Assembly: GCA_020722095.1 (NCBI GenBank)
Contig: DYLM01000008.1
Span: 1 to 54,274 of the forward strand
Direction of reading: 5' to 3'
Origin: Chloroherpeton thalassium
GTDB lineage: Bacteria; Bacteroidota; Ignavibacteria; Kapaibacteriales; UBA2268
Length of the DNA stretch: 54,274 bases
Shown: positions 17,009-26,494 of the stretch, one piece after another
Layout of the letters: every line of letters starts with the position of its first letter
Position numbering within the stretch: the first letter of the stretch is position 1
The notes under the pieces: model-generated
Seen by the model: only the letters and a program-made list of their open reading frames with translations
What the model was told of the DNA's origin: nothing
Databases searched by the model: none
Position numbers and translations under genes: made by a program

Positions 17009-18898
17009 TCACTCCAGCACAAAATTGATATTTTGATATTTGAACGAAAGGACTTTTTGGACATTTTCTGCCTCCCGCTGAGTGCTAAACCCCCAAATCT
17101 TTACTTTGTACTTGGGATCTTGGTCTTTGTTAATCAATCTGTCATAGTAAGCACGATAACCTGCTTTTTCCCATTCATTTACATATTTCATTGCTTCGGA
17201 TTCGGATTCTGCAATTTGTGCAGATAATTCAAAAGGTTCATAAGCTGGGTCTAACCATTTCATTTCCACTCGCCTATTAACTGCAATTTGCCATTCAGAT
17301 TTGGGCAAATAATAAATTGGATTGCTATTACCTTTGGATTTTGTAATAATTTGGTCGGGTTTCACTCCAAAATTTACAAGTTGATTTTTAATTTCAATTG
17401 CTCTGTTTCCAGCTAATTCAATATCTTCGTCTTCTGTCAAATATTCATAATTGGAATAACCCAAAAGTTCAATTTGCATATCAGGATTATCGATTAATAA
17501 ATCGGCTAATTCGCCAATTTTAGGCAAATATTCGCTTTGAACTTGTGTATTTGATAAATTGAATAATGCTAAAATTTGAAATGGAGTATAAATATTTGGC
17601 TCTTTGGTGTAAAAACCAATTTTATCTTCAATTAATTTTTCGCCATTATGATACGACACTTGCAAAGGTATATTTTGAATATTTTGCAAGCTACTTAATA
17701 GGGAAAATTCGGCTTGATAACCAAATTTATTGCTAAAATAAATTTCGTTTAGGGCTTTGGTTAGTGAATTATCTTCGAGCGATACCATCATATATGAACG
17801 AGCACCCGTGCTGTTTGAAAGCGGTTGTAACTGATAAGTTTTTGTGTCCAATCCAATTCCAATTGAGTAAATTGGAATTGACGCAATTCGAGCAATTTCG
17901 GAAATATCAGTTAGGCTATAAGTGATTGAAGAATTATCTCCGCTATAATTTATCGTAACAATAATTGGAATTTCGTTTGGATATTTAGCGGAATTGTCTT
18001 TTATCTTCTGAATAACTGAAAATAAGCCATTTGCATAAGAATTTAATTTCTTTGGCTCAAAGTCGCTTACATTAATTGACATCGAGGCATATTCGGGATT
18101 GGCGTTTGCAATTAATTCTTGCAATTCATTATTGTTTAAAAATAAACTAACTTTATCGTTTTGGTCGTAATACAAGAGTGAATTTCTGAGTTGTCCTATC
18201 ATATTTTCGCGAGACTGCACAACAGCAGAATTTTCTATCAAAAAATATAAATGATAATTTTGATTAGTGTGATATTTTTTTATGCTATTTACTTTTAGTG
18301 GGATTTGAATACTTTCATCAATAAATTGTGCGGCAAGTTCTGATTCATTAAAATTCATACCATCTGCAAAATTACCAAATTTATCTAAAGGTAAAAAATT
18401 TACTTTTAAAGTATTGCCATCTAAGTCAAAACTCATTATTTTGATATTTGAAATTGGTTCTTTGATATTTGCGGGTTTAATTCCCGACATATATTCAGAA
18501 AAATCTAATGAAATTTGGTCAATATTATTTTTAAGGTTTTCCTTGCCTGTTTGAATTGGTAAATTTCTCTCAATAACATTGATTTTAATTGGAAATAACT
18601 TTCTATTTTCATTATTTATTGCATCTAAAGTTATGACTGTTGTGTCCTTAGGGAAGATTTTTATTGCATCAGTATTCTTATAATCATTTGAATTTATATA
18701 TACTTTGGTTGCATTTGGAATATTCCACGAAACAACACAAGAATCGCCTGCATAAACGTTGTATTCTTGCTTTAAATCAATTGGAACTAATTCGCCAGTT
18801 ACTGCGGGTTTTAATAAATCGCAAGATGATAATAATAATATCATCATCAAACTATTAACAAAATATAAATGTAACCTTCTTTTCAGCATAAAAATCAA
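17009..18898 (-). CDS. lipoprotein with VWA-like, OmpA-like and SPOR-like domains
   Basis: 629 residues. The signal peptide ends in lipobox LLLSSC (Cys26). Residues about 200-400 have a von Willebrand A-like layout (YHLYFLIENSAVV, KVSLFLNNNEL, IPIIVTINYSGD, IPIYSIGIGLDT, then GARSYMMVSLED). Residues 445-555 form an OmpA-like peptidoglycan-binding domain (IELLGYSNYEYLTEDED, then NRAIEIKNQLVNFGV and NRRVEMKW). The last 75 residues resemble a SPOR domain (ESEAMKYVNEWEKAGYRAYY and YKVKIWGFSTQREAENVQ). The combination suggests an envelope protein that touches peptidoglycan twice. It is upstream of and coupled to the PAS kinase. The VWA and SPOR calls are less certain than OmpA. Confidence 0.7.
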   Translation of the reverse strand: MIFMLKRRLHLYFVNSLMMILLLSSCDLLKPAVTGELVPIDLKQEYNVYAGDSCVVSWNIPNATKVYINSNDYKNTDAIKIFPKDTTVITLDAINNENRKLFPIKINVIERNLPIQTGKENLKNNIDQISLDFSEYMSGIKPANIKEPISNIKIMSFDLDGNTLKVNFLPLDKFGNFADGMNFNESELAAQFIDESIQIPLKVNSIKKYHTNQNYHLYFLIENSAVVQSRENMIGQLRNSLLYYDQNDKVSLFLNNNELQELIANANPEYASMSINVSDFEPKKLNSYANGLFSVIQKIKDNSAKYPNEIPIIVTINYSGDNSSITYSLTDISEIARIASIPIYSIGIGLDTKTYQLQPLSNSTGARSYMMVSLEDNSLTKALNEIYFSNKFGYQAEFSLLSSLQNIQNIPLQVSYHNGEKLIEDKIGFYTKEPNIYTPFQILALFNLSNTQVQSEYLPKIGELADLLIDNPDMQIELLGYSNYEYLTEDEDIELAGNRAIEIKNQLVNFGVKPDQIITKSKGNSNPIYYLPKSEWQIAVNRRVEMKWLDPAYEPFELSAQIAESESEAMKYVNEWEKAGYRAYYDRLINKDQDPKYKVKIWGFSTQREAENVQKVLSFKYQNINFVLE

Positions 18899-18981
18899 AT
18901 ATTGCTTATTAAGAAAAATATAAATTAAGAAAATATCAGTAAAAAAACAAAATTATTGCAAGAAATTATGAAAAAAACTAA

Positions 18982-19578
18982 TTATTTAACAAACAATTCC
19001 TTGCCTCTGTTTAAGCACTGTATATTAATATCAACAATTTTTTCGCCTTTTCTGCCAAAAAGTGTTCTGATAGCATTTTCCAACATTTGATATTCAATTC
19101 CCAAAAGATGCGAAGCAACTCCAAGCAAAATCATATTTGCCGACTTGGACGAACCCAATTTTCTTGCTTCTTCGTCAGCATCAATAATTAATGAATTAGG
19201 CAACTCCTCAATAGCATTCCAAACTTTTTCCAAATCAGGATAATTTGATATATTATTAAAAGGATTTTTATTAGCAATCACCCAACCATCTTTCTGCAAA
19301 TAATTAACATATCTCAATGCTTCCAAAGGTTCAACAGAGATGATAATATCCGCTGCCCCCATTGGTATTAAATCAGAATAGATTGGCTTATTGGAAATTC
19401 TAAAGTGGGATTGAACATCTCCTCCGCGTTGGCTCATTCCGTGCACTTCACTTTGCTTGAAAAACAACTTGGCTTCGAGCGTGGCAAAACCAATTACAGA
19501 TGCAATCGAAACAATACCTTGCCCACCAACTCCCGAAATAATAATATCCTTTTTGAATTTTTTTGATGCATTTTCCAT
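18982..19578 (-). CDS. iorB: indolepyruvate ferredoxin oxidoreductase, beta subunit
   Basis: 198 residues, typical length. Family motifs: GVGGQGIVSIASVIG at the N-terminus, SEVHGMSQRGGDVQSHFRI, and DIIISVEPLEALRYVNYL. Together with IorA it oxidises aryl pyruvates such as indolepyruvate to aryl-acetyl-CoA and reduces ferredoxin, usually in amino-acid catabolism. Its start codon shares one base with the iorA stop, so the two are translationally coupled. Confidence 0.92.
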   Translation of the reverse strand: MENASKKFKKDIIISGVGGQGIVSIASVIGFATLEAKLFFKQSEVHGMSQRGGDVQSHFRISNKPIYSDLIPMGAADIIISVEPLEALRYVNYLQKDGWVIANKNPFNNISNYPDLEKVWNAIEELPNSLIIDADEEARKLGSSKSANMILLGVASHLLGIEYQMLENAIRTLFGRKGEKIVDINIQCLNRGKELFVK

Positions 19579-21200
19579 TATTTTGTCTCCTCAATTATTT
19601 CGTTTTCTGTTTTGTATTTTTTAATTGCATCTAATGCGACGATACATTCTCGTCTGGCAATAATCACACTTGTTCCCATATATGCCAATTCCTTTTTGAA
19701 AATTTCAACATTTTCTTTGTGATATTTTTTGCGTGGGTCAATTATTTGCAAATGCAATGGATTTAATCCACAACCCAAGATAATACTCTCCAATCTGCCC
19801 ATCGACAGCGACTTTTGCCCACCAGTCATAGCCACAACTTCATTATCTACAATCAGAATAGTGACAGGACTATTGTGTGCAATACAATCAATCAAGCCTG
19901 TAATGCCACTATGAATAAATGTAGAATCACCTATTACACTTACAGCGGGAACTAATCCAGCATCCGCTGCACCTTTTGCCATTGTGATTGATGCTCCCAT
20001 ATCCACACATGAATTTATTGAATTGAAAGGTGGCAATGCTCCTAAAGTGTAGCAACCAATATCGGACATTACTCTGCCCTTACTATATTCTTGCATTGCT
20101 TCATTCAATGCTGTGTAGGAATCGATGTGCGGACAACCTGGACATAATTGCGGAGGACGAGTTGCCAAAAAGTCATAAGTTTTATTTGTATGTTCGTAAT
20201 CAAAACCAAATGCTTCAGCAAGAATATTTGGATTTAATTCACCTTGGCGTGGCAAAGTTCCATCTAATCTACCTTTTACATTTTTTCCAAATCCCATAAA
20301 TCCCCGCAATTGTTCCTCTATGATAGGGGAACCTTCTTCAATAACCATCACTTCGTCAACTGAATTTACAAAATCTTGAATCATCTTTTCAGAAATTGGA
20401 TATTGAGTGATTCTTAAAATAGGATGCGGGAAATTTTTATCTTGGAAATTCTCCATTAAGTAATTATAAGCAATGCCAGAAACAATCACTCCAAGTGATT
20501 TATCGTGGGCATCAATTAACTTATTAAAGCCCGATTCTGCTGATTCCTTTTTAAAATATTCTTGTTTGCCTAATAATAAACTATAACGATTACGAGCCAA
20601 TGCGGGCAATAAAACAAACTGACGCAAATCACCTGGCATTTTCAATTCATTTGGTTGCTTTGGTTCTTGCAAAGTAACGCCTGCACGAGAATGAGCCAAG
20701 CGAGTAGTGATTCTCATCAGTACTGGAGTGCCATATTTTTCGGAAATATCAAAACCATAATGAACCATATCATAAGCTTCCTGTTGGTCGTGTGGTTCCA
20801 AAACTGGTATCATTGCAAACTTACCATAAAAACGAGAATCCTGCTCGTTCTGGGAGGAGTGCATTGATGGATCGTCAGCCGAAACGATAATCATACCACC
20901 ATTTGCACCTGTGATAGCGGAATTCATAAATGGGTCGGCGGCAACATTCAATCCAACATGCTTCATACACGCCATTGTTCTTTTGCCTGCATACGAAACA
21001 CCAATAGCAGTCTCTACCGCCGTTTTCTCATTTGCTGACCAATGAGCAACAATTTTCTGTTCTTTTGCCTGTTTGGATTTTTGCACATACTCGGTAATTT
21101 CGGTAGATGGAGTGCCCGGATAAGCATAAATAGCAGAGATTCCCGCATCTATTGCTGCTTGTGCAATTGCTTCATCTCCCATTAATGGTAATTTTCTCAT
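19578..21200 (-). CDS. iorA: indolepyruvate ferredoxin oxidoreductase, alpha subunit, without ferredoxin domain
   Basis: 540 residues. The N-terminal half is the pyruvate-ferredoxin-type transketolase domain (MGDEAIAQAAIDAG, YPGTPSTEITEY, MKHVGLNVAADP). The C-terminal half binds thiamine diphosphate (LCPGCPHIDSY, DIGCYTLGALPPF, VIGDSTFIHSGITGL, TILIVDNEVVAMTGGQ). The long archaeal-type enzyme ends with two 4Fe-4S motifs; here the chain stops soon after IIARRECIVAL and no cysteine cluster follows. The electron path must then use a separate ferredoxin or other carrier. Start ATG at 21200 has AAAGGA upstream. Confidence 0.92.
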   Translation of the reverse strand: MRKLPLMGDEAIAQAAIDAGISAIYAYPGTPSTEITEYVQKSKQAKEQKIVAHWSANEKTAVETAIGVSYAGKRTMACMKHVGLNVAADPFMNSAITGANGGMIIVSADDPSMHSSQNEQDSRFYGKFAMIPVLEPHDQQEAYDMVHYGFDISEKYGTPVLMRITTRLAHSRAGVTLQEPKQPNELKMPGDLRQFVLLPALARNRYSLLLGKQEYFKKESAESGFNKLIDAHDKSLGVIVSGIAYNYLMENFQDKNFPHPILRITQYPISEKMIQDFVNSVDEVMVIEEGSPIIEEQLRGFMGFGKNVKGRLDGTLPRQGELNPNILAEAFGFDYEHTNKTYDFLATRPPQLCPGCPHIDSYTALNEAMQEYSKGRVMSDIGCYTLGALPPFNSINSCVDMGASITMAKGAADAGLVPAVSVIGDSTFIHSGITGLIDCIAHNSPVTILIVDNEVVAMTGGQKSLSMGRLESIILGCGLNPLHLQIIDPRKKYHKENVEIFKKELAYMGTSVIIARRECIVALDAIKKYKTENEIIEETK

Positions 21201-21250
21201 ATATTTAATTTCCTTTTATTTTATTTTCCTGCTTTAAATTTATTTTTATA

Positions 21251-22201
21251 CTAGTTTGAAATATTTTTCATATTTTTGACAATTGCTTTGGCTTGTTTTA
21301 CATCGCTTTTTATTTGGCGAACAAGATGGTCGGAATCTGCAAACTTAACTTCGCTTCTCAAGTATTGAAGGAAAGTAATATGCAATCTTTCATCATATAA
21401 ATCTCCATCAAAATCCAAAAAATATACTTCTAATTGTGGTTTTGTATCATTAGTCAAAGTGGGACGCACTCCAATATTTGCTAAACCAAAATATTCTTGG
21501 TCTTCGATAATCGAGGAAACAAGATAAACACCGAATTTTGGAAGTAATTTGTGAATATTATCGGGTTTGATGTTGGCAGTTGGAAAGCCAATTTGCGAGC
21601 CAACACCACGACCGAATTGCACCTTGCCTTCAATAAAGTATTTGTAGCCAAGGAAGTCGTTTGCCTCGTCTAATCGCGATTCGTGAAGAGCCTTGCGTAT
21701 GCGGCTGCTCGAAATAATTTGCTCATTTACTTGGAATGGCTCTACTTTTTCCAACTCAAAACCTTTCCCTTTGCTTAATTCACAGAGAGTTTCGAAATTA
21801 CCACTTCTATTTTTACCAAAACTATGGTCGTAGCCAACAAGCAGTTTTTTCATACCAATTTTTTCAAGTAATAATTGAATAAATTCCGAAGATTCTAACT
21901 TGGAAAAATCGTGAGTAAATTCAATAATTAAAACATTTTCAATGCCGCTTTGTCTGAATAGTTCTACTCTTTCGCAAATTGTAGTTAAGAGCGAAATATC
22001 GGGTCTGCCTTCTTTTTTAATGACAATTTGCGGATGAGGTTCGAATGTAATTAATAAGTTGCGTGCATTTCGCTCCAAAGCACATTTTTTTAATCTGTCT
22101 ATTAAAAAACGATGCCCTAAATGAACACCGTCAAATGTTCCCAAAGTAATTACTGTGTTTGCATCATAAGGCACTTCGTCTAAATTATGATAAATATTCA
22201 T
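21251..22201 (-). CDS. ribF: bifunctional riboflavin kinase / FAD synthetase
   Basis: 316 residues, full length. The N-terminal half is the nucleotidyltransferase that makes FAD: ITLGTFDGVHLGHRFLI, LLVGYDHSFGKNRSG and ISSSRIRKAL. The C-terminal half is the riboflavin kinase that makes FMN: FIEGKVQFGRGVGSQIGFPT (with the PTAN motif) and YFGLANIGVRPTL, then LEVYFLDFDGDLY. It lies 50 bases upstream of iorA on the same strand. Its FMN and FAD are used widely, so the neighbours give no extra clue. Confidence 0.96.
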   Translation of the reverse strand: MNIYHNLDEVPYDANTVITLGTFDGVHLGHRFLIDRLKKCALERNARNLLITFEPHPQIVIKKEGRPDISLLTTICERVELFRQSGIENVLIIEFTHDFSKLESSEFIQLLLEKIGMKKLLVGYDHSFGKNRSGNFETLCELSKGKGFELEKVEPFQVNEQIISSSRIRKALHESRLDEANDFLGYKYFIEGKVQFGRGVGSQIGFPTANIKPDNIHKLLPKFGVYLVSSIIEDQEYFGLANIGVRPTLTNDTKPQLEVYFLDFDGDLYDERLHITFLQYLRSEVKFADSDHLVRQIKSDVKQAKAIVKNMKNISN

Positions 22202-22342
22202 AGTTTGGCAAATTAAAAATGTAAAATTACCACTTTTTTAGGTTTTAATTGATATTTTTTCGGGTAGAAATGAAAATATTTTTTCAAATAATTTATTAAT
22301 TATTTTTCATTTATTATAGTTTTTCCAAAAAAAAGAAAAAAT

Positions 22343-23563
22343 TTATTTCAATAATTTTTTGAAGAACGAGTCAAGTTCTTTATATGCTTCTTCGGCATTA
22401 TACAAATTCTCTATTGTTATTCTTGCATTATCAGAGATATAATGAATGCCATCGGGATTGCGGAAAAGATAATCAATACTTTTAATGAAATCATCGGAGG
22501 TCTCGGCAATTATAATATTTTCCATATTTGCAATTTCAATTCCCTCTGCACCAATTGGAGTAGAAATAACTACTCGTCCCAAAGCCATTTGCTCGATAAT
22601 TTTGATACGCATTCCTCCGCCCGCCATCAATGGCACAACAAAAATTGGATGCTCGGTCATAAATTCTTTGGCATTAGGAACTTCTCCAAGAAATTCAACA
22701 TCATAATGCTTTATCTTTTTTATTAACCAATCGGGAGCATTTCTGCCTGCAATGTAAAACTTCAGTCCTTCGTAGTAGCCTTGTATGCGAGACCAAACTT
22801 TATCCAAAAACCAAACCAAACCTTCCTGATTAGGAATCCAATCCAACGCTCCCATATAGGCTAATGAGATTGTTTTCAATGTTAATTCTTGTTTGGGATA
22901 ATCTTCCAAATTTAAAGTAAAGTTCAAAGTGTGGAATTTTGTGTTTGGGGAATATTGTTTGATAAATTTTTCATCGCGGTTTGTTATTGGTAGGATGGCA
23001 TCGTATTGAGCAAAAGTTGCAGTTTCCCACTTTTTAAATCTGGCGGCATTATAGCCATAGAAAAATTTCTTCAGAATATTAGTTTCGTTTTTGGCAGTTC
23101 TTTCCCAAATTTCAAATTCTACATTATGCGACCGCAAAACTATTGGAGTTGATGGAGCATACTTCTTTAGAGTTGGCAAATATAATCCCAAATGACTACC
23201 TTCCAGCATAATAATATCATACTTATTTTTGCTTAATAAATCAATTAACTTTTGGTCGAATTCTTTGTCCAAAAATCGCTCCAAAATATAAGGTAATTTT
23301 GAGAAAAATAAGTTGCGTATAGCATCGATAATTCTGGGATTTGTATCAATCTTATGTTCGATTACATTCAATTTTAATTTTTCAATTATATCTTTGTGGT
23401 CTTTTAATGAAGAAAAATGGCGATGCGGATTCATCATCAGAAATGTGACGTCATAACCCAGAGCAGAAAGATTTTTCAACATATAAAAAGTGGCAATAGA
23501 GCCACCATCAGACAATTTAAAGGGATTTTTTATGGAAATATCCAGAATATTCATAAATTCCAT
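22343..23563 (-). CDS. glycosyltransferase, GT4-like
   Basis: 406 residues, soluble, with two Rossmann-like halves. The C-terminal half carries the nucleotide-sugar-binding motif of GT-B enzymes: FVVPLMAGGGMRIKIIEQMA, then LGRVVISTPIGAEGI. The N-terminal half starts with ILDISIKNPFKLSDGGSIA and has LRSHNVEFEIWER. It likely adds a sugar to an envelope glycan. No donor or acceptor can be named. It is divergent from grpE and lies alone, about 140 bases upstream-side of ribF, which follows on the same strand. Confidence 0.85.
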   Translation of the reverse strand: MEFMNILDISIKNPFKLSDGGSIATFYMLKNLSALGYDVTFLMMNPHRHFSSLKDHKDIIEKLKLNVIEHKIDTNPRIIDAIRNLFFSKLPYILERFLDKEFDQKLIDLLSKNKYDIIMLEGSHLGLYLPTLKKYAPSTPIVLRSHNVEFEIWERTAKNETNILKKFFYGYNAARFKKWETATFAQYDAILPITNRDEKFIKQYSPNTKFHTLNFTLNLEDYPKQELTLKTISLAYMGALDWIPNQEGLVWFLDKVWSRIQGYYEGLKFYIAGRNAPDWLIKKIKHYDVEFLGEVPNAKEFMTEHPIFVVPLMAGGGMRIKIIEQMALGRVVISTPIGAEGIEIANMENIIIAETSDDFIKSIDYLFRNPDGIHYISDNARITIENLYNAEEAYKELDSFFKKLLK

Positions 23564-23691
23564 CTATTCAAACTTCAAAATTACATAAATTTATAGTAAT
23601 TTGATATTAACAATCAAAACATTAATTTCAGTTAGAAGGAAAAATAAAGGAAAAATTGATTTAATTCGTTTTAAAGAAAAAAAAATTTGAA

Positions 23692-24426
23692 ATGTTAAAA
23701 AACACTACTAATATTATCAAAAACTTAAAAAATACTTATAAAAAACAAGAACAACAAACAATTATGAAAGAAGATTCTCAAGTTAATGATGTTCAAAAAG
23801 AAATTCATAATGAAAAAACAGGGGCAAATATGATTGATATAGTTAATGAAAATCCAAACAATAACGACCAAAACGAAGTCAATAATGACCAAAACATTCT
23901 CGCAGAAGATGCAAATTCCATCGATTTGGACATTAAGAAATTTATTGAAGACCATATCCAAATGCAGCAACGAATTGAAGAATTGACCAGAGAACGAGAT
24001 GATTTAAAAGAACAAGTTATGCGTAAAGTTGCCGAGTTGGAAAATTATCGCAAAAGAGTAATAAAAGAAAAAGAAGATTTGTTGGATTTTGCAAATATTG
24101 GATTAATCCGTAAATTTTTGGATTTATTAGATGTATTGGAAAAAGCACACGAAACTACTTTCTCGTCAACCAAGGATGTAGACTCCATTGTAAAAGGTAT
24201 GGAAATGATTTTGGCAAAATTCAAGAAAATGATGGAGGAAGAAGGTGTTACTGAAATTCCAACGAATGTTGGAGATGAATTTGACGTTGAAAATCACGAT
24301 GCAATTATGACTATGGATTCCCAATTGGAAGCAGGAAAAATTGCAGCTGTGTTCCAGAAAGGTTATTCATTTAAAGATAGAATTATCCGTCACGCAAAAG
24401 TAGCAACATCAAAGGAAAAGGAATAA
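23692..24426 (+). CDS. grpE: nucleotide-exchange factor GrpE
   Basis: 244 residues from the first ATG, or 220 from the ATG at 23764; neither has a clear Shine-Dalgarno site. A low-complexity Asn/Asp-rich N-terminus precedes a long coiled coil (about 90-135, RIEELTRERDDLKEQVMRKV, then AELENYRKR) and the C-terminal beta domain with NVGDEFDVENHDAIM and GYSFKDRIIRHAKVAT. GrpE releases ADP from DnaK. It is followed by dnaJ after 16 bases; dnaK is not in the window. No CIRCE operator (TTAGCACTC-type) is seen upstream. Confidence 0.95.
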   Translation: MLKNTTNIIKNLKNTYKKQEQQTIMKEDSQVNDVQKEIHNEKTGANMIDIVNENPNNNDQNEVNNDQNILAEDANSIDLDIKKFIEDHIQMQQRIEELTRERDDLKEQVMRKVAELENYRKRVIKEKEDLLDFANIGLIRKFLDLLDVLEKAHETTFSSTKDVDSIVKGMEMILAKFKKMMEEEGVTEIPTNVGDEFDVENHDAIMTMDSQLEAGKIAAVFQKGYSFKDRIIRHAKVATSKEKE

Positions 24427-24442
24427 GGAAGGGATTAGCATT

Positions 24443-25606
24443 ATGGAAAAGAAGGACTATTACGAGGTGCTTGGTGTAGGCAAAAACGCTACACTTGACG
24501 AAATTAAGTCTGCTTATCGCAGAATGGCAATGAAACATCACCCCGACCGCAATCCTGGGAATGCGGAAGCAGAAGAAATGTTCAAAACAGCAGCAGAAGC
24601 CTACGAAGTCTTGGGCGATCCTGATAAACGTGCTAAATACGACCGATTTGGTTTTGATGGATTGCGTGGTAGTGGTTATAATCCTGGATTTAACGATATT
24701 TCGGATATTTTCTCTCACTTTCAGGATGTTTTTAGCGGTGGAATGTTTGATAGTTTCTTTGGCGGTGGCGGCGGTGGTCGCCGTTCTGGCAGAAGAAGAG
24801 GCGTTGGTGAACCCGGCAGCGATATTAAAATTAAGATGCCTTTAACTTTGGGCGAGATTGCTTTGGGAACGACCAAGAAAGTAAGAATTAGTGCTTACGA
24901 AACTTGCGATGCTTGCAGTGGAACAGGTAGCAAAGATGGCTCTGGTTACCAAATCTGTCCAACTTGTAATGGAGCGGGCGAAATCCGTCAAGTTACTCGT
25001 ACTTTTTTAGGTCAAATTGTAAATATTGCTACTTGCCCGACTTGCGGAGGTAGCGGTCAAATTATCAAGGATAAGTGCTCAAAATGTGGTGGCGAAGGAA
25101 GAATTGATGCCGAGAAGCAAGTGGAAATCGAAATTCCCCCCGGAGTGGAAGAAAACCAATACATTGTGCTCGAAGGCAAGGGACACGCAGGCAAACGCGG
25201 TGGCAGACACGGCGATTTAATTGTAATTTTTGAGGAAAAAAAACATCCATTTTTCCAAAGAAATGGAAATGATATTATTTATCAATTAAAAATTCCATTT
25301 ACATTGGCTGTATTGGGTGGAGAAATTGAAATTCCCACAATTAATAGTAGTAAGGTAATAAATATCGCGTCAGGCACTCAACCAAATGAGCAAATTGTTA
25401 TTGAAAATGAAGGTATACCTTACTTAAATTCAAAGAAAAAAGTAGGCAATTTAATTGTAATTGTCAATGTAATTGTTCCTAAAAAAGTTAATTCGCAAGA
25501 AAAAGAATTATTGAAAGAATTAGCAAATTCAGAGAATTTTACAACCGATGCAAAAAGCAAGAAGTCCAAAGATATTTTCAATAAAGTAAAAGACGCATTA
25601 TTTTAA
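24443..25606 (+). CDS. dnaJ: chaperone protein DnaJ
   Basis: 387 residues, a complete type I J-protein. J domain at 1-70 with HPD in KHHPDRNPGN; Gly/Phe-rich linker at about 75-115 with a run of glycines; zinc domain with four CXXCXGXG repeats (CDACSGTG, CPTCNGAG, CPTCGGSG, CSKCGGEG); then the two C-terminal client-binding domains and dimerisation tail. It stimulates DnaK ATPase and delivers unfolded proteins. ATG at 24443 follows GGAAGGGA, a good ribosome site. Operon with grpE. Confidence 0.98.
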   Translation: MEKKDYYEVLGVGKNATLDEIKSAYRRMAMKHHPDRNPGNAEAEEMFKTAAEAYEVLGDPDKRAKYDRFGFDGLRGSGYNPGFNDISDIFSHFQDVFSGGMFDSFFGGGGGGRRSGRRRGVGEPGSDIKIKMPLTLGEIALGTTKKVRISAYETCDACSGTGSKDGSGYQICPTCNGAGEIRQVTRTFLGQIVNIATCPTCGGSGQIIKDKCSKCGGEGRIDAEKQVEIEIPPGVEENQYIVLEGKGHAGKRGGRHGDLIVIFEEKKHPFFQRNGNDIIYQLKIPFTLAVLGGEIEIPTINSSKVINIASGTQPNEQIVIENEGIPYLNSKKKVGNLIVIVNVIVPKKVNSQEKELLKELANSENFTTDAKSKKSKDIFNKVKDALF

Positions 25607-25614
25607 TAGAGAAG

Positions 25615-25723
25615 AAAAACCTTTTTTTCCCATTCCTTACCTTAATAGAATTGCTTTATTTGCATAACATTCCGAAGGTTTCGAACCTTCGGAAGGTTTA
25701 TTAGTAAAATAAGATTTTTGAAA
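25615..25723. repeat. 109-bp palindrome-bearing repeat, copy A
   Basis: Direct repeat of 27920-28028 with only scattered differences. It starts with an AAAAACCTT...ACCTTAATAGAA stretch related to the ends of the MITE-like elements at 34875 and 50234, and carries the palindrome CCGAAGGTTTCGAACCTTCGG. It lies just after dnaJ, where the hairpin might also serve as a terminator. Confidence 0.85.
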
Positions 25724-25894
25724 TTGTAAATCAACGACTGGGCAACTGAAGCAATTCCAAGGCATATCGAGATACCAGAAATGCTTGCCAAGAATATTAT
25801 AAAAAATCTGACTTCAAAAGATTAAAATATTAAGAAGCCTCTTTATTAATCACCAAAGACTTTATCGGGCGGGAAGTGCTGGATAAGTTTTGAA

Positions 25895-26095
25895 CTAAAC
25901 TGCTTCTAATTGTTGATAAGAAATATCATTCACATTTGCAACACTTTTGGCATGTTCGAAGGTCATACTTACAATATTGCCGTTTTCATCAAGTTCAACA
26001 AGCGAATTGTCATTGATATCTCTTGTTTCATAAATCAGATTATTATTGAAATTAATCACTAATGTATCTGTGTCTTGAAAATATTTGATTTGCAT
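25895..26095 (-). CDS. DUF2283 family protein (putative antitoxin)
   Basis: 66 residues matching the small DUF2283 family: MQIKYFQDTDTLVINF at the start, RDINDNSLVELDENGNIVSM in the middle, and FEHAK near the end. Such proteins often sit next to a small toxin-like gene, as here: its ATG overlaps the upstream gene's stop by one base. The role as antitoxin is inferred from this pairing. Confidence 0.75.
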   Translation of the reverse strand: MQIKYFQDTDTLVINFNNNLIYETRDINDNSLVELDENGNIVSMTFEHAKSVANVNDISYQQLEAV

Positions 26096-26337
26096 TATAA
26101 TTTCTCCTTAAATGAACGATCAAAAAAAGCGTTATGAATAGTTTCGTTATCTTCGAGAATAACAATTCTTAAATACTTATTGTCTGCATCTGGAATTTTC
26201 GCCCATCTCCTTATTCGCCCATCGTTTTGAACAACTTCAAAAACAGGATCGAAAAAAGCTTTGGCAATCCATTCTTCTTTAATCACAGATCTATCTGGTC
26301 TAAGTTTTGTAAATTCAAAATATTTTGTATATTTCAT
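26095..26337 (-). CDS. putative toxin paired with DUF2283 protein
   Basis: 80 residues from the ATG at 26335-26337, chosen because AAGGT lies 7 bases upstream; an earlier TTG at 26358 has no such site. Sequence KYTKYFEFTKLRPDR, then NDGRIRRWAKIPDADNKYLR and ILEDNETIHNAFFDRSFKEK is a recurrent small-protein type found next to DUF2283 genes, with a compact basic strand-helix layout like RelE-fold toxins. Intact. Toxin activity is inferred from the pairing. Confidence 0.6.
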   Translation of the reverse strand: MKYTKYFEFTKLRPDRSVIKEEWIAKAFFDPVFEVVQNDGRIRRWAKIPDADNKYLRIVILEDNETIHNAFFDRSFKEKL

Positions 26338-26494
26338 TTCGTTTACCTTAATCAACAAAACGATTTTGTTTTATCAATATTTTGTAAATGAAACTCATCG
26401 GGGAAAGGGATTGCAACCGAAAATATTCAATTATCTTAAGAATAATTTGAGGAATCTTGTATTACTTTTTATGTATGATTTTTTATAATCTATT

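Noticed and set aside
23564-23691. CIRCE operator before grpE
   Set aside because: No TTAGCACTC / GAGTGCTAA inverted pair is present.
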